From contig JAPLDQ010000030.1 of assembly GCA_026391675.1 (NCBI GenBank), forward strand, positions 61,623 to 125,622: 64,000 nucleotides of DNA, given 5' to 3'. The notes beneath the pieces were generated by a model. It worked only from the letters and a program-made list of their open reading frames with translations, did no database searches and was not told where the DNA came from. Positions 8,414-17,534 of the stretch are shown one piece after another. The position numbers and the translations under genes were made by a program. How positions within the stretch are numbered: position 1 is the stretch's first letter; every line of letters starts with the position of its first letter. Source of the DNA: Bacteroidota bacterium (GTDB taxonomy: Bacteria > Bacteroidota > Bacteroidia > Bacteroidales > JACABE01).

Positions 8414-9283
8414 CTAGCTAATATAAGCTTCTGTTTTATATAAATTCAGATGTTCTTTGTTGAATATTTTGGATTTGTCAAGATTTTTCAGCAAAGAATA
8501 TTTTTCGAGAAATAATTTAAATTTCTCTTTTTCCGACAGGCAATTATAAAACAATAATGTAAGTTCATAACTTGATAACTGAGCTCTTAAGAGGGAGATG
8601 TAAGTTGTTTTATCTTCAATTGCTGATGTGTCAATAAATTTTATTAACTGATACAAAAACCTGAAATAATGACCTAATTCTGATTGATAAGTCGCAAAGA
8701 ATATTTTACTTCCTTCAATTGTGGTTATTTCGTTTAATTCTTCTACAGGCTTAATTTTATCTTGCTTTTGTTCCTGAATTACTTCCTTTAATTTTTTATA
8801 TAATTCAAAAAAACATTTTCTGCCTTTCAAATTTTGATTTTCGATATTTATATTAATTGAAGCTGCAATTTCATTATATGTATTTAGTAATTGAAAAAAT
8901 GTGTTTTCAAAGTTCTGGATTTTAAGTGTAGAATTTTGAATTTCCATTTGCTTTCTTTGCCCTTCAATCTCTTTTCTGGTTAAGATGAGCTCATCCATTT
9001 GAAACAACAAATCTTTACGTTGCAGTCTGAGTGTTAAGTAAAACAGAATGACACCTACAAAAGACCAGATTACACCAACTGTTCCTGCAATAAATGAACC
9101 AAAATTGGCGAATCTCATGGTATTTACTGATGCAGTTATAAAATTCAATGAATCAAAACTGAATATTAAAAATGCTGCAATAATGATAATGAAACCCAAA
9201 ATTGAGAATGCAATGGCTACTTTTATTAATTTTTTCTCAATTAAAGATGCCTCTTTATTCTTTTTCCTTTTATTGATTATCAT
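8414..9283 (-). CDS. Putative phage abortive infection protein (AbiC-like, putAbiC)
   Basis: 289 aa. Two hydrophobic segments lie at about residues 20-45 and 65-88, followed by a predicted coiled coil (about 92-125, rich in Q, E, K and R). A cytoplasmic helical domain then carries the family pattern FFQLLNTYNEI near 130-140, GHYFRFLYQLIKFID near 205-219 and LRAQLSSYELTLLFYNCLSE near 230-250. This matches the Bacteroidota proteins annotated as putative AbiC (membrane-anchored abortive infection). AbiC of Lactococcus stops phage growth after infection; activity here is inferred. The start lies 21 nt after the APC permease stop, so it may ride on that transcript. An anti-phage role fits its location in an apparent insertion between panC and panD. 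Confidence 0.75.
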   Translation of the reverse strand: MIINKRKKNKEASLIEKKLIKVAIAFSILGFIIIIAAFLIFSFDSLNFITASVNTMRFANFGSFIAGTVGVIWSFVGVILFYLTLRLQRKDLLFQMDELILTRKEIEGQRKQMEIQNSTLKIQNFENTFFQLLNTYNEIAASININIENQNLKGRKCFFELYKKLKEVIQEQKQDKIKPVEELNEITTIEGSKIFFATYQSELGHYFRFLYQLIKFIDTSAIEDKTTYISLLRAQLSSYELTLLFYNCLSEKEKFKLFLEKYSLLKNLDKSKIFNKEHLNLYKTEAYIS

Positions 9284-9304
9284 ATTGGTAAAGTAAAATG
9301 TAAA

Positions 9305-10777
9305 TTATCTTGTTTCGTCAATTTTACTGTGAAATCTGCTATAGCTGAAATAGATTACAAACCCTATGGCCATCCATATAAATAATCTTGTCCAGTTTGC
9401 CCATCCAAGGCCAAATATCATAGCACCGCATACAACAATAGCAAGTATTGGAACCAAGGGAACCAGCGGCGTTTTGAAGCCTCTTTTAAGTTCCGGATTC
9501 TTGACCCGCATAATCCATACACCTGCAGAAACAAGCATAAATGCAAATAATGTACCTATACTTGTCATATCACCAACAATATCCTGAGGTACAAAACTTG
9601 CAAACAAGCCAACAAAAACAAAAAATAACAAATTTGATTTATAGGGTGTTCTGAATTTTGAATGAAGGTCAGAAAATATTCTTGGCACCAGACCATCCCT
9701 GCTCATGGAGTAAAAAACACGGGACTGACCATATAACATTACTAATATTACAGATGAAAATCCTGCTAATATTGCTACCGTTACTAACTTTGCCAGCCAT
9801 CCGAAACCTGTCATATAGGTTTGTATGGCAAAAGTCACTGAAGCCTCTTTCCCTGCTGTTCTGAAATCGTTTAATGTTGCCACACCGGTTAATACATAAG
9901 AAAATAAGATGTATAAAATTGTACAGATCGCTAAAGATCCAAGTATTCCAATGGGTAATGCCTTTTTTGGATTTTTAGTCTCCTGTGCTGCCGTGGATAC
10001 GGCATCAAATCCAATAAAAGCAAAAAATACTACTCCGGCAGCGCCCAGTATTCCTAAGATCCCTCCAAAATGATGAGAAACACCCTGTGCATCAACAAAT
10101 ATAGTCGCTTCAGGTATAAATGGCGTATGATTTACAGGATTTATAAACGACCAGCCGAAAGCTATAAAAAGTATAACGATACTGACTTTTGTAATTACAA
10201 TGATAGAGTTTACCAGGGCTGATTCCCTGGCTCCACGAATTAATAAAAGACTTAGCAGGAAAATGATAAAAAGTGCAGGAATATTCATAATACCATGCGT
10301 TCCTGCTGTACTCGACTCAAAAGGCGAATGGCACCATTGGTAAGGGATATTGGCATCAAAATAACCTAATAATTTATTCAGATACTCACTCCATGCAATG
10401 CTAACTGTGGCTGCTCCCAATGCATATTCCAGCACTAAATCCCAGCCAATTATCCATGCTACCAACTCGCCCATAGTAGCATAGGAATAGGTATAGGCAC
10501 TCCCTGCAACCGGTATCATGGATGCAAATTCTGCATAACAAAGTCCTGCCAGCGCACAACCAATGCCTGCTACAATAAACCCAATGGTTACTGATGGTCC
10601 GGCATTGTTTGCAGCAGCTGCTGCTGTCCTTACAAATAATCCGGCTCCTATAATGGCTCCTATACCTAATGTGATAAGACTCATAGCTGTTAATGAACGT
10701 TTTAAGCCATGACCATCGTCAGCAGTTTCTTCCATTAATTTAGGAATGGATTTTGTAACAAAAAAGCGATTTTTCAT
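9305..10777 (-). CDS. APC-family amino acid permease
   Basis: 490 aa, about 12 membrane segments, of the amino acid/polyamine/organocation family, CAT-like branch. The first segment has the substrate-binding glycine-rich motif IGIGAIIGAGLFV-like at about residues 37-50, and the GFDAVSTAAQETKNPKKALP block near 255-275 is diagnostic. It imports an amino acid by proton symport or exchange; the substrate cannot be read from the sequence. It is transcribed leftwards, divergent from panD, with the AbiC-like gene 21 nt downstream. Confidence 0.9.
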   Translation of the reverse strand: MKNRFFVTKSIPKLMEETADDGHGLKRSLTAMSLITLGIGAIIGAGLFVRTAAAAANNAGPSVTIGFIVAGIGCALAGLCYAEFASMIPVAGSAYTYSYATMGELVAWIIGWDLVLEYALGAATVSIAWSEYLNKLLGYFDANIPYQWCHSPFESSTAGTHGIMNIPALFIIFLLSLLLIRGARESALVNSIIVITKVSIVILFIAFGWSFINPVNHTPFIPEATIFVDAQGVSHHFGGILGILGAAGVVFFAFIGFDAVSTAAQETKNPKKALPIGILGSLAICTILYILFSYVLTGVATLNDFRTAGKEASVTFAIQTYMTGFGWLAKLVTVAILAGFSSVILVMLYGQSRVFYSMSRDGLVPRIFSDLHSKFRTPYKSNLLFFVFVGLFASFVPQDIVGDMTSIGTLFAFMLVSAGVWIMRVKNPELKRGFKTPLVPLVPILAIVVCGAMIFGLGWANWTRLFIWMAIGFVIYFSYSRFHSKIDETR

Positions 10778-10954
10778 ATGTATGAATATTTGTTTAAATT
10801 TCTGTCTGTACTTAAGTTTTTCAAAGTATAAAAATAAAAATAATTCTTATACAAAACATAAATTATTTTTATTGGTTTATACCGTTAAAGAAAGATAAAC
10901 TTTCTCCAAAGAAGAGGAAATAAAAAATAGTATTTTATTTAATTAAAAAATGAT

Positions 10955-10962
10955 TAATTTTG
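10955..10962 (+). promoter_or_regulatory. -7 element just upstream of panD
   Basis: TAATTTTG is a full match to TAnnTTTG only 7 bp before the panD ATG. No TTG is found at the -33 distance. If used, transcription would start at or within a few bases of the start codon, giving a leaderless mRNA. Confidence 0.45.
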
Positions 10963-10969
10963 CAACGTC

Positions 10970-11311
10970 ATGCAAATAGAAGTTTTAAAATCGAAAATTC
11001 ACAGGGCAATTATTACCGAAGCCAATATCAATTATATTGGCAGCATAACTATTGATGAAGATTTAATGGATGCTGTTAATATTATCGAAAACGAAAGAGT
11101 TCATATTTATAATGTAAATAATGGAGAACGTTTTGATACTTATGTGATTAAAGGTGTCAGAAGTTCTGGCGTTATAGGTATAAATGGAGCTGCTGCCCGT
11201 AAAGTGGCTGTTGGTGACCACATTATTATTGTGTCATATGCTACTATGGATTTTGAAGAAGCCAAAAAGCATAAACCCAGCATCATATTCCCGCAAAACA
11301 ATAAAGCTTAA
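10970..11311 (+). CDS. panD: Aspartate 1-decarboxylase proenzyme
   Basis: 113 aa. It decarboxylates aspartate to beta-alanine for pantothenate synthesis. The proenzyme self-cleaves between Gly24 and Ser25 (YIGSITID); Ser25 becomes the catalytic pyruvoyl group. Lys9 of LKSKIHRA, Tyr58-type residues and the NGAAAR block (about 74-79) are in place. The start gives the normal [13 protein letters not shown] beginning. The stop is followed after two bases by the TTG start of the YbhN-like gene, so the two are translationally close and probably co-transcribed with the heptose gene downstream. Confidence 0.97.
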   Translation: MQIEVLKSKIHRAIITEANINYIGSITIDEDLMDAVNIIENERVHIYNVNNGERFDTYVIKGVRSSGVIGINGAAARKVAVGDHIIIVSYATMDFEEAKKHKPSIIFPQNNKA

Positions 11312-11313
11312 TT

Positions 11314-12330
11314 TTGAAAAAGAAAATCCTGCTCGTATTAAAATTTGCTTTTTTTATCGGATTAGGCGTTTTTTTTATCTGGTGGTTTCAGCGTAAGCTT
11401 ACGCCTGATGAAAAACATGAAATCACAAATTCTTTTCGTTCTGCTAATTATATATGGGTATTTATTGCCTTTATCCCTGGTTTGTTAAGCCATTTAAGCC
11501 GTGCTATTCGCTGGAGAATGCTGCTTAAGCCAATGGGGTATGAACCAAAACTTAAAACAACTTTTGCTGCTGTTATGATCGGCTATTTTGCCAACCTTGC
11601 ATTTCCCCGCCTGGGTGAAGTAATGCGTTGCGGAATACTTAATAAATATGAAAAAATACCGGTCAGTAAGTCTTTTGGGACTGTTATTACTGAAAGAACA
11701 GTAGATATGCTTATCTTTTTCATTTTATTCTTTCTTGCTTTGGTAATTGAGTTTCAAAATCTTAAAGATTATGTTTACAATAACTTCTGGATAAAATTTG
11801 CCGATAAATTCAATAATTTTAGTTTTACCGATGCATTTATTCTTTTCCTTTTCGCATTGATAATTATAGTCTTTACAGTATATTTTATATTCAGAAAGAG
11901 AATCGTTGCTTCAGCACTTTATATCAAAATCATGGTATTTATACTCGGTTTTGTAGAAGGGATAAAATCATTGTCAAAAGTTGAAAAGCCTTATTTATTC
12001 GTATTTCATACCCTTTTTATATGGTTGAATTATTTTCTGACCGTTTGGGTTGCATTTTATTGCTTTGAACAAACATCCTCTTTAGGATTAAGTGTGGTCT
12101 TATCTGCACTGGTAATGGGTTCTATTGGTATAATGCTGGTTCCCGGCGGAATAGGAATTTATCCTGTTATTATTTCCCAGACTTTAATGATATTTGCAAT
12201 ACCCAAAACCGTAGGTTATGCCATGGGATGGATTTCCTGGTCATCGCAAACATTATTAATTATTATCATAGGTTTGGTTTCACTGGTTGTTTTACCTTTA
12301 TTAAAAAAGAAAGACGATGCAAAAGTTTGA
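11314..12330 (+). CDS. YbhN/lysylphosphatidylglycerol synthase-like membrane protein (UPF0104)
   Basis: 338 aa with about eight membrane segments. It belongs to the LPG_synthase_TM / UPF0104 group: the HLSRAIRWRMLLKPMGY motif at about 50-66 and GYFANLAFPRLGEVMRCGIL at about 80-100 are typical. Members lacking a catalytic domain are thought to be lipid-handling flippases. The start is TTG at 11314, two bases after the panD stop. The 3' end overlaps the next gene by 14 nt. The operon panD-ybhN-like-rfaE2 is common in Bacteroidota (from memory). The exact substrate is unknown. Confidence 0.85.
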   Translation: MKKKILLVLKFAFFIGLGVFFIWWFQRKLTPDEKHEITNSFRSANYIWVFIAFIPGLLSHLSRAIRWRMLLKPMGYEPKLKTTFAAVMIGYFANLAFPRLGEVMRCGILNKYEKIPVSKSFGTVITERTVDMLIFFILFFLALVIEFQNLKDYVYNNFWIKFADKFNNFSFTDAFILFLFALIIIVFTVYFIFRKRIVASALYIKIMVFILGFVEGIKSLSKVEKPYLFVFHTLFIWLNYFLTVWVAFYCFEQTSSLGLSVVLSALVMGSIGIMLVPGGIGIYPVIISQTLMIFAIPKTVGYAMGWISWSSQTLLIIIIGLVSLVVLPLLKKKDDAKV

Positions 12331-12823
12331 AGTAATACAGTCAAAAATACTAAAAGCGGATGATTTACATCATATGCTTGCCTATTGGCGCTTTAAGGGA
12401 ATGAAAATTGTCTTTACCAACGGTTGTTTTGATATATTGCATGCAGGTCATGTTGAATACCTTGCTAAAGCAGCATCAGAAGGTAATGTGTTGATTATAG
12501 GATTAAATACTGACGCTTCAGTCAGAAGAATAAAAGGCCATCATCGTCCGATAAATGATGAAAATGCAAGGGCACTGATAATGGCATCCCTGAATTTTGT
12601 AAATGCGGTTGTACTTTTTGATGAAGATACCCCTTATGAGCTGATAAAATTAATACAACCTGATATTTTAATAAAAGGCAGCGATTACAAGCCCGAAGAT
12701 ATTGTTGGTTACGATATACTGAAAGCTAAAGGCGGCGAAATTAAAACCATTGAATTGGTTCCGGGCTACTCTACCACAGCCATTGAGCAGAAAATTTTTA
12801 AAAATTTATCCGAAAACTGCTAA
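12317..12823 (+). CDS. rfaE2: D-glycero-beta-D-manno-heptose 1-phosphate adenylyltransferase
   Basis: 168 aa, the stand-alone adenylyltransferase half of HldE. It transfers AMP from ATP to heptose 1-phosphate for the LPS core heptose. The nucleotidyltransferase motif TNGCFDILHAGH is at residues 34-45, with IKGSDYKPEDIVG near 122-134 and the C-terminal PGYSTTAIEQKI typical of RfaE domain II. The start overlaps the upstream membrane gene by 14 nt. The stop codon sits inside the stem of a terminator hairpin. Confidence 0.93.
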   Translation: MQKFEVIQSKILKADDLHHMLAYWRFKGMKIVFTNGCFDILHAGHVEYLAKAASEGNVLIIGLNTDASVRRIKGHHRPINDENARALIMASLNFVNAVVLFDEDTPYELIKLIQPDILIKGSDYKPEDIVGYDILKAKGGEIKTIELVPGYSTTAIEQKIFKNLSENC

Positions 12824-12848
12824 AAATAACCATCATAGCAGTTTTTTT
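12813..12848 (+). terminator. Terminator of the panD-rfaE2 operon
   Basis: A perfect 10-bp inverted repeat (AAAACTGCTA at 12813-12822 with 12836-12845) and seven Ts from 12842. The left arm contains the rfaE2 stop codon, so termination is immediate. Confidence 0.85.
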
Positions 12849-12928
12849 CTCTGAAATACTTTCAAATACTGATGTTGGTTTGATATAATTTTTTATTTTT
12901 GAAGAATAATTAACCAATTTCAATTAAA

Positions 12929-14506
12929 ATGAAAAAATTGTCCATCTACTTTATTATTAGCCTGCTATTATCTGTAAATTCATTTGCACAGAAAACATCT
13001 TCAGAATTTAAGATCCAGACAGGAAAGGAGGTTAAACAGCCAAGATTCAGCTCTTTAATTAAAATTATAACATCTGATGAGTCAGGATTTTATGTGCTGA
13101 AGTCCGATCTGAGTATTGTCAAATCTAAAGAAGATTACTACATTGAACATTTTACCAATAAAATGATTTTTGATAAAAGTTCCCAACTTACTTATACTGA
13201 TAAAAATGGAAATAAAGGTGAATTTATAAATGCATTTTATATAGGTAATGCAATTGTTCAGTTTTTTAAGGTAAAAGATAAGGATGAAAAGAAAATAAAA
13301 ATCTATGCTCAGAAGATTGATAAAAATACTTTAAAGCCGGATAAAGCTATAAAAATGCTGATTGACTTAGACTATAAGAATAATGATATTCAGAATACTA
13401 TTGTAGATGCTTCCAATGATTTTTCGAAAATATTAATTGCTTTCATAATTAATACAGAATCAGATAATAAACTGCAAACATTTATTAAAACTTATGATGC
13501 TGATTTTAATGCTTTATGGACTTTAAATAAGGAATTCTCATTTAGTAAAGAGATCTTACTTGAAAATAACTATAAAATTGATAATGATGGAAATGTATTT
13601 TTATTGGGACGTACATCAATTGTTAATCCAAATTCAAAATATTTAAGAGATAAATATCTGGATAAATGTCAGTTTGTTACGATTACGCATAATGGGGAAG
13701 AAATTAATAATTATACTTTTAAGAATAATGGAAAGTATATTAATAGTATTAAAATGATGATCTCAAATGATAACAAAGTAGTATGTGCAGCTTATTATTC
13801 AAATTATATAAGAAACATAGGCAACAGTGCTGCCGGAAGTATATGTGCTATTTACGACACTAAGTCCGAACAATTTACTGTGAATACATGCAGAGCATTT
13901 GATTCAAAATTATTAGCACAAAATTTATCAGCAGCAGATGCTCAAAAAATTAATAAAAAATTAGCTAAAGGTGATGATGTTGAAATTGATAATTTATATT
14001 TAAATGATATAAAATTTCTGGATGATGGGAGTGTAGTTATTTTTGGTGAACAGTCAAATCATTTGTCTACAACCAGTTGTTGGGATTTTTACAGAAAAGA
14101 TATTGTTATTGAGAAGTATACCAGTGATAATATGTATTTCGCGAAGAAAATTGCAAAGAGACAAGAAGAAAAAGGTGATATTAATGACAGGGAAAGTCAG
14201 TACATTTCTTATTCTGTATTAAAATCGCATAATAAAATGTATATTGTTTATATTGATAATGTTAAGAACATTGATATTTACGATGAAGATAATATTAAAA
14301 CAGTTAAGCCAAATGATAAGGCATCTATATGTTACATTGAGCTAGAGGAAAATTTAAAATATGTTAAAAAAGTTTTGATTGATCCTGAAAAAGCGGATAA
14401 GATATTTTATATACAAACCAGAATGAGTTTTCAACTGTCAGAAAATGAATTTATTCTGAATGAGAGCGATGATGATAAAACTCGTTTTATAAAAATTTCA
14501 TTATAA
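12929..14506 (+). CDS. Exported protein of unknown function
   Basis: 525 aa with a clear signal peptide (about residues 1-21, ending SVNSFAQ). The mature part is Lys/Asn/Asp-rich and predicted mostly beta, with repeated strand-like units such as DNDGNVFLLGR (about 213-223) and DDGSVVIFGEQ (about 366-376), which resemble beta-propeller blades. I recognise no catalytic motif and no T9SS sorting domain, so it is likely periplasmic. It stands alone between two terminators. The propeller idea is inference from the repeated pattern only. Confidence 0.65.
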   Translation: MKKLSIYFIISLLLSVNSFAQKTSSEFKIQTGKEVKQPRFSSLIKIITSDESGFYVLKSDLSIVKSKEDYYIEHFTNKMIFDKSSQLTYTDKNGNKGEFINAFYIGNAIVQFFKVKDKDEKKIKIYAQKIDKNTLKPDKAIKMLIDLDYKNNDIQNTIVDASNDFSKILIAFIINTESDNKLQTFIKTYDADFNALWTLNKEFSFSKEILLENNYKIDNDGNVFLLGRTSIVNPNSKYLRDKYLDKCQFVTITHNGEEINNYTFKNNGKYINSIKMMISNDNKVVCAAYYSNYIRNIGNSAAGSICAIYDTKSEQFTVNTCRAFDSKLLAQNLSAADAQKINKKLAKGDDVEIDNLYLNDIKFLDDGSVVIFGEQSNHLSTTSCWDFYRKDIVIEKYTSDNMYFAKKIAKRQEEKGDINDRESQYISYSVLKSHNKMYIVYIDNVKNIDIYDEDNIKTVKPNDKASICYIELEENLKYVKKVLIDPEKADKIFYIQTRMSFQLSENEFILNESDDDKTRFIKISL

Positions 14507-14546
14507 AATAACATTCAAAATATCAAAAAAATAAATACTAAACCAA

Positions 14547-14575
14547 TTCGCATTACAAATAAATTATTACATTTG
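14547..14575 (+). promoter_or_regulatory. Promoter of the DUF3276 gene
   Basis: TACATTTG at 14568-14575 is a full match to the TAnnTTTG -7 element, with TTC at 14547-14549 in place of TTG, 18 bp upstream. The leader would be about 27 nt. Confidence 0.6.
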
Positions 14576-14607
14576 CGATGTAAATCATATAAAAGTTTAT
14601 AGTAAAG

Positions 14608-14949
14608 ATGGAAGAGTTTGAAAATAAGGAAAGAGAAGAAATTTTCTCACAGGCAGTAAGAGCAGGAAAAAGAACTTATTTTTTTGATGTAAAAGAAACA
14701 CGATCAGGAGAGCAATACCTGACCATTACAGAAAGTAAAAAGCGTTTTGATAATGAACAGGGTAAATTCTATTTCGAGAAACATAAAATATTTCTGTATA
14801 AAGAAGATTTTGAGAAGTTTATGAATGGTTTACAAGGGATAACTCATTTTATTGAAACCGGCGAAAAACCTGTAATAATTCCTGATGAAACCTATAAATC
14901 TGAATTTACTGATATCGATTTCGATAATTTAGATACAAAAAAAGATTAA
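14608..14949 (+). CDS. PUR-like DNA/RNA-binding protein (DUF3276)
   Basis: 113 aa. Matches the DUF3276 family, whose fold is the PUR repeat of eukaryotic Pur-alpha: the IFSQAVRAGKRTYFFDVKE block at about 13-31, then YLTITESKKRF and the KHKIFLYKEDFEKFMNGL helix. Bacteroidota encode such a small protein widely; it is thought to bind single-stranded nucleic acid. The acidic tail after residue 88 is normal for the family. It has its own promoter and terminator, so it is a single-gene unit. Confidence 0.88.
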   Translation: MEEFENKEREEIFSQAVRAGKRTYFFDVKETRSGEQYLTITESKKRFDNEQGKFYFEKHKIFLYKEDFEKFMNGLQGITHFIETGEKPVIIPDETYKSEFTDIDFDNLDTKKD

Positions 14950-14973
14950 AGTTTGTTGTAAAATATTATAAAT

Positions 14974-15000
14974 AAAGCTGTTCGTCCGGACAGCTTTTTT
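14974..15000 (+). terminator. Terminator after the DUF3276 gene
   Basis: An 8-bp stem AAAGCTGT/ACAGCTTT (14974-14981 with 14990-14997) with a GC-rich loop, then six Ts counted from the stem end. Confidence 0.8.
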
Positions 15001-15014
15001 GCTATAAAGTTTTA

Positions 15015-15045
15015 TTGAAATATTTGATTATAAATCTTATTTTTG
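15015..15045 (+). promoter_or_regulatory. Probable promoter of parA-parB
   Basis: TTG at 15015-15017 and TATTTTTG at 15038-15045 are 20 bp apart, the expected spacing. A second TATTTTTG at 15053-15060 lacks a matching TTG. The leader would be about 60 nt. Confidence 0.5.
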
Positions 15046-15112
15046 TAATCTGTATTTTTGTTAACAAACATTTGCGTAACAAATTCATAATTAAATTATT
15101 ATATAAACCAAG

Positions 15113-15901
15113 ATGGGAAAAGTAATTGCAGTTGCAAATCAAAAAGGGGGCGTTGGAAAAACTACAACTGCTATAAATCTAAGTGCAGGTTTAGCTGTAC
15201 TCGAAAAGAAAACACTGTTAATTGATGCTGATCCTCAGGCTAATGCTACGTCTGGTGTCGGTTTTGATCCACAAAATATAAAAACAAGTATTTACGAATG
15301 CATAGTAGATAATATTGATCCTCATTCAATTATTTTAAAAACTTCAACTCCTAACCTCGATTTATTACCTGCTCATATTGATTTGGTAGGTGCAGAAATT
15401 GAAATGATTAACCTGCCGAATCGCGAAAAAATGATGCAAAAAGTAATTGAAAAAATCAAGGATGAATATGATTTTATCATTATTGATTGCTCACCATCTT
15501 TAGGATTAATAACAGTAAACTCGCTTACAGCTTCCGATTCAGTTATAGTTCCTGTACAGTGTGAATATTTTGCACTGGAAGGATTGGGAAAGTTGTTAAA
15601 TACTATACGTATTGTTCAAACCAGATTAAATACTGCCCTGGAAATTGAAGGTATATTATTGACCATGTATGATTCCCGTTTACGATTGGCCAAGCAGGTA
15701 GTTGAAGATGTAAGATCACACTTTCACCATATGGTTTTTGATACAATAATCTACCGTAACACAAAATTAGGAGAAGCACCAAGTTTTGGAGAAACAATCA
15801 TTATGCATGATGCAAACTGTTCAGGCTCTATAAATTATCTGAATTTATCGCGTGAAATTTTACAAAAAAACAATTTACTTACAAAAAAAACAAAAGCTTA
15901 A
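15113..15901 (+). CDS. parA: Chromosome-partitioning ATPase ParA
   Basis: 262 aa, Soj/ParA size. The deviant Walker A motif KGGVGKTTT is at residues 11-19, followed by LLIDADPQANAT (about 37-48) and the Walker B-like IIIDCSPSLG (about 121-130). With ParB it segregates the chromosome origin region. parB follows 13 bp downstream. The absence of plasmid genes and the chromosomal dapB-lepB neighbourhood indicate the chromosomal system. Confidence 0.95.
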   Translation: MGKVIAVANQKGGVGKTTTAINLSAGLAVLEKKTLLIDADPQANATSGVGFDPQNIKTSIYECIVDNIDPHSIILKTSTPNLDLLPAHIDLVGAEIEMINLPNREKMMQKVIEKIKDEYDFIIIDCSPSLGLITVNSLTASDSVIVPVQCEYFALEGLGKLLNTIRIVQTRLNTALEIEGILLTMYDSRLRLAKQVVEDVRSHFHHMVFDTIIYRNTKLGEAPSFGETIIMHDANCSGSINYLNLSREILQKNNLLTKKTKA

Positions 15902-15914
15902 ATAATATAGCATT

Positions 15915-16799
15915 ATGAACGCAAAGAAACAAGCTTTAGGAAGAGGATTAAGTGCTTTATTGGCAATATCTGAAAGTGAAGAAATCAATTATAACGACAA
16001 TGCAACTACTGTTGTTGGTTCTATTGCAAGTATTTCTGTTGATTTAATTGAAGAGAATCCTTATCAACCCCGGACAAAATTCGAAAAACAGGCTTTACAG
16101 GAACTTTCTGATTCTATCAGACATCAGGGAATAATACAACCTATTACCGTTAGAAAGTTAGGACATGATAAATACCAGCTCATATCAGGTGAAAGAAGAC
16201 TCCGTGCTTCAAAAAATGCCGGCCTGGAAGAAATTCCAGCCTATATTCGAATTGCTACTGATGTGCAAATGCTTGAAATGGCCTTGGTAGAAAATATTCA
16301 GCGCGAAAATCTTAATTCAATTGAAGTTGCACTTTCATATCAGGCATTAATTGACGAATGTAAGCTGACACAGGAACAATTAAGTGATAAAATAGGTAAA
16401 AACCGTACCACAATTACCAATTACCTTCGTTTACTTAAGCTGCCTGCCGAAATTCAGCTGGATATACAGGATGAAAAAATAAGCATGGGTCATGCTCGGG
16501 CTCTGATTACACTTGAAAATGTAGATCAGCAATTAGCCATAACAAAACAAATTGTTGAAAAAGGTTTGTCTGTCAGAGAAGTTGAAGGTTTGGTAAGAAA
16601 AATCAACAATCCTGAAGAAAAGAAAACTAAAAAGACAGCTGCCGCTTTACCTGCCGGATATCATACTGCTAAAACTTCATTATCAAAACAATATGCTGCA
16701 AAAATAGAAATCAAAAGGAACAATCGGGGCAGAGGGAATATTATCATACCTTTTATATCTGATAAAGATTTCGAAAGAATAGTTGAACTTTTAAAATAA
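15915..16799 (+). CDS. parB: Chromosome-partitioning protein ParB
   Basis: 294 aa. N-terminal GRGLSALL peptide (ParA-contacting region), then the ParB/Sulfiredoxin-like domain with NPYQPRTKF at about 51-59 and the CTP-binding box ISGERRLRAS near 93-102. A helix-turn-helix lies near 155-180 (TQEQLSDKIGKNRTTITNYL) and MGHARAL near 192-198. The C-terminal dimerisation tail follows a Lys-rich linker. It loads at parS sites as a CTP-dependent clamp. I found no convincing parS palindrome in the window. Confidence 0.95.
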   Translation: MNAKKQALGRGLSALLAISESEEINYNDNATTVVGSIASISVDLIEENPYQPRTKFEKQALQELSDSIRHQGIIQPITVRKLGHDKYQLISGERRLRASKNAGLEEIPAYIRIATDVQMLEMALVENIQRENLNSIEVALSYQALIDECKLTQEQLSDKIGKNRTTITNYLRLLKLPAEIQLDIQDEKISMGHARALITLENVDQQLAITKQIVEKGLSVREVEGLVRKINNPEEKKTKKTAAALPAGYHTAKTSLSKQYAAKIEIKRNNRGRGNIIIPFISDKDFERIVELLK

Positions 16800-16930
16800 T
16801 TTGATTCGTTATTTATAAATAAGGCGATGTATCTCAAATAATTGCAGATACTAGCTTTATAACCATGACAAATAATTTACGCATTAAAAAGAAAGAATTC
16901 TTGCAAAAACAATATTGTAAAATATTACCA

Positions 16931-17524
16931 ATGTCTGAAAGAAAATATAATTTAAAATATAATTACTTTTATCTGGTATTATTCATATTCATATTTACTT
17001 TTTCTATAACTGAAGAATCATACGCACAGCAACAGTCTTATGCTGACAGTATGAAGATGGCAACACATTCTCCACGAAAAGCATCATTATATTCCATGGT
17101 ACTGCCTGGCTTAGGTCAGGCCTATAACCAACAATACTGGAAAGTTCCAGTTTTGTATGCCGGAATTGCAACACTTGCATATTTTGTAGTGTTTAACAGC
17201 AAAAGATACCATAATTACAGGGATGAATACGTTGCCAGACTAAATAAAGATACACTTAACTACAATGCTACATATGCCTTGTATTCGGATAATGTAGTAT
17301 TACAACTCAAGAATTATTATCAGCGCAATCTGGAGTTTACATACATTATTGCTGGCCTTGTTTATCTGCTGAATATAATTGATGCCAGTGTTTATGCCCA
17401 TTTGTTTTCGTTTGATGTTGGCAATGATTTGGCATTAGATATCAGACCTGCTTTAAATTCTAATCCATTCAGGCTGGATATGCCTCCTTCAGCGGGATTG
17501 CAATTAACGTTAAGATTTAAATAA
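16931..17524 (+). CDS. DUF5683 membrane protein
   Basis: About 197 aa from ATG at 16931. The reading frame is open from an ATG at 16865, but the signal-peptide-like stretch (hydrophobic FYLVLFIFIFTFSI ending SYAQQQ) is correctly placed only from 16931. The DUF5683 pattern RKASLYSMVLPGLGQAYNQQYWKVPVLYAG follows, then two further hydrophobic segments and the DASVYAHLFSFDVGNDL block. The function is unknown. Its place between parB and dapB is conserved in Bacteroidota, as far as I recall. Confidence 0.82.
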   Translation: MSERKYNLKYNYFYLVLFIFIFTFSITEESYAQQQSYADSMKMATHSPRKASLYSMVLPGLGQAYNQQYWKVPVLYAGIATLAYFVVFNSKRYHNYRDEYVARLNKDTLNYNATYALYSDNVVLQLKNYYQRNLEFTYIIAGLVYLLNIIDASVYAHLFSFDVGNDLALDIRPALNSNPFRLDMPPSAGLQLTLRFK

Positions 17525-17534
17525 TTTTATTGAA

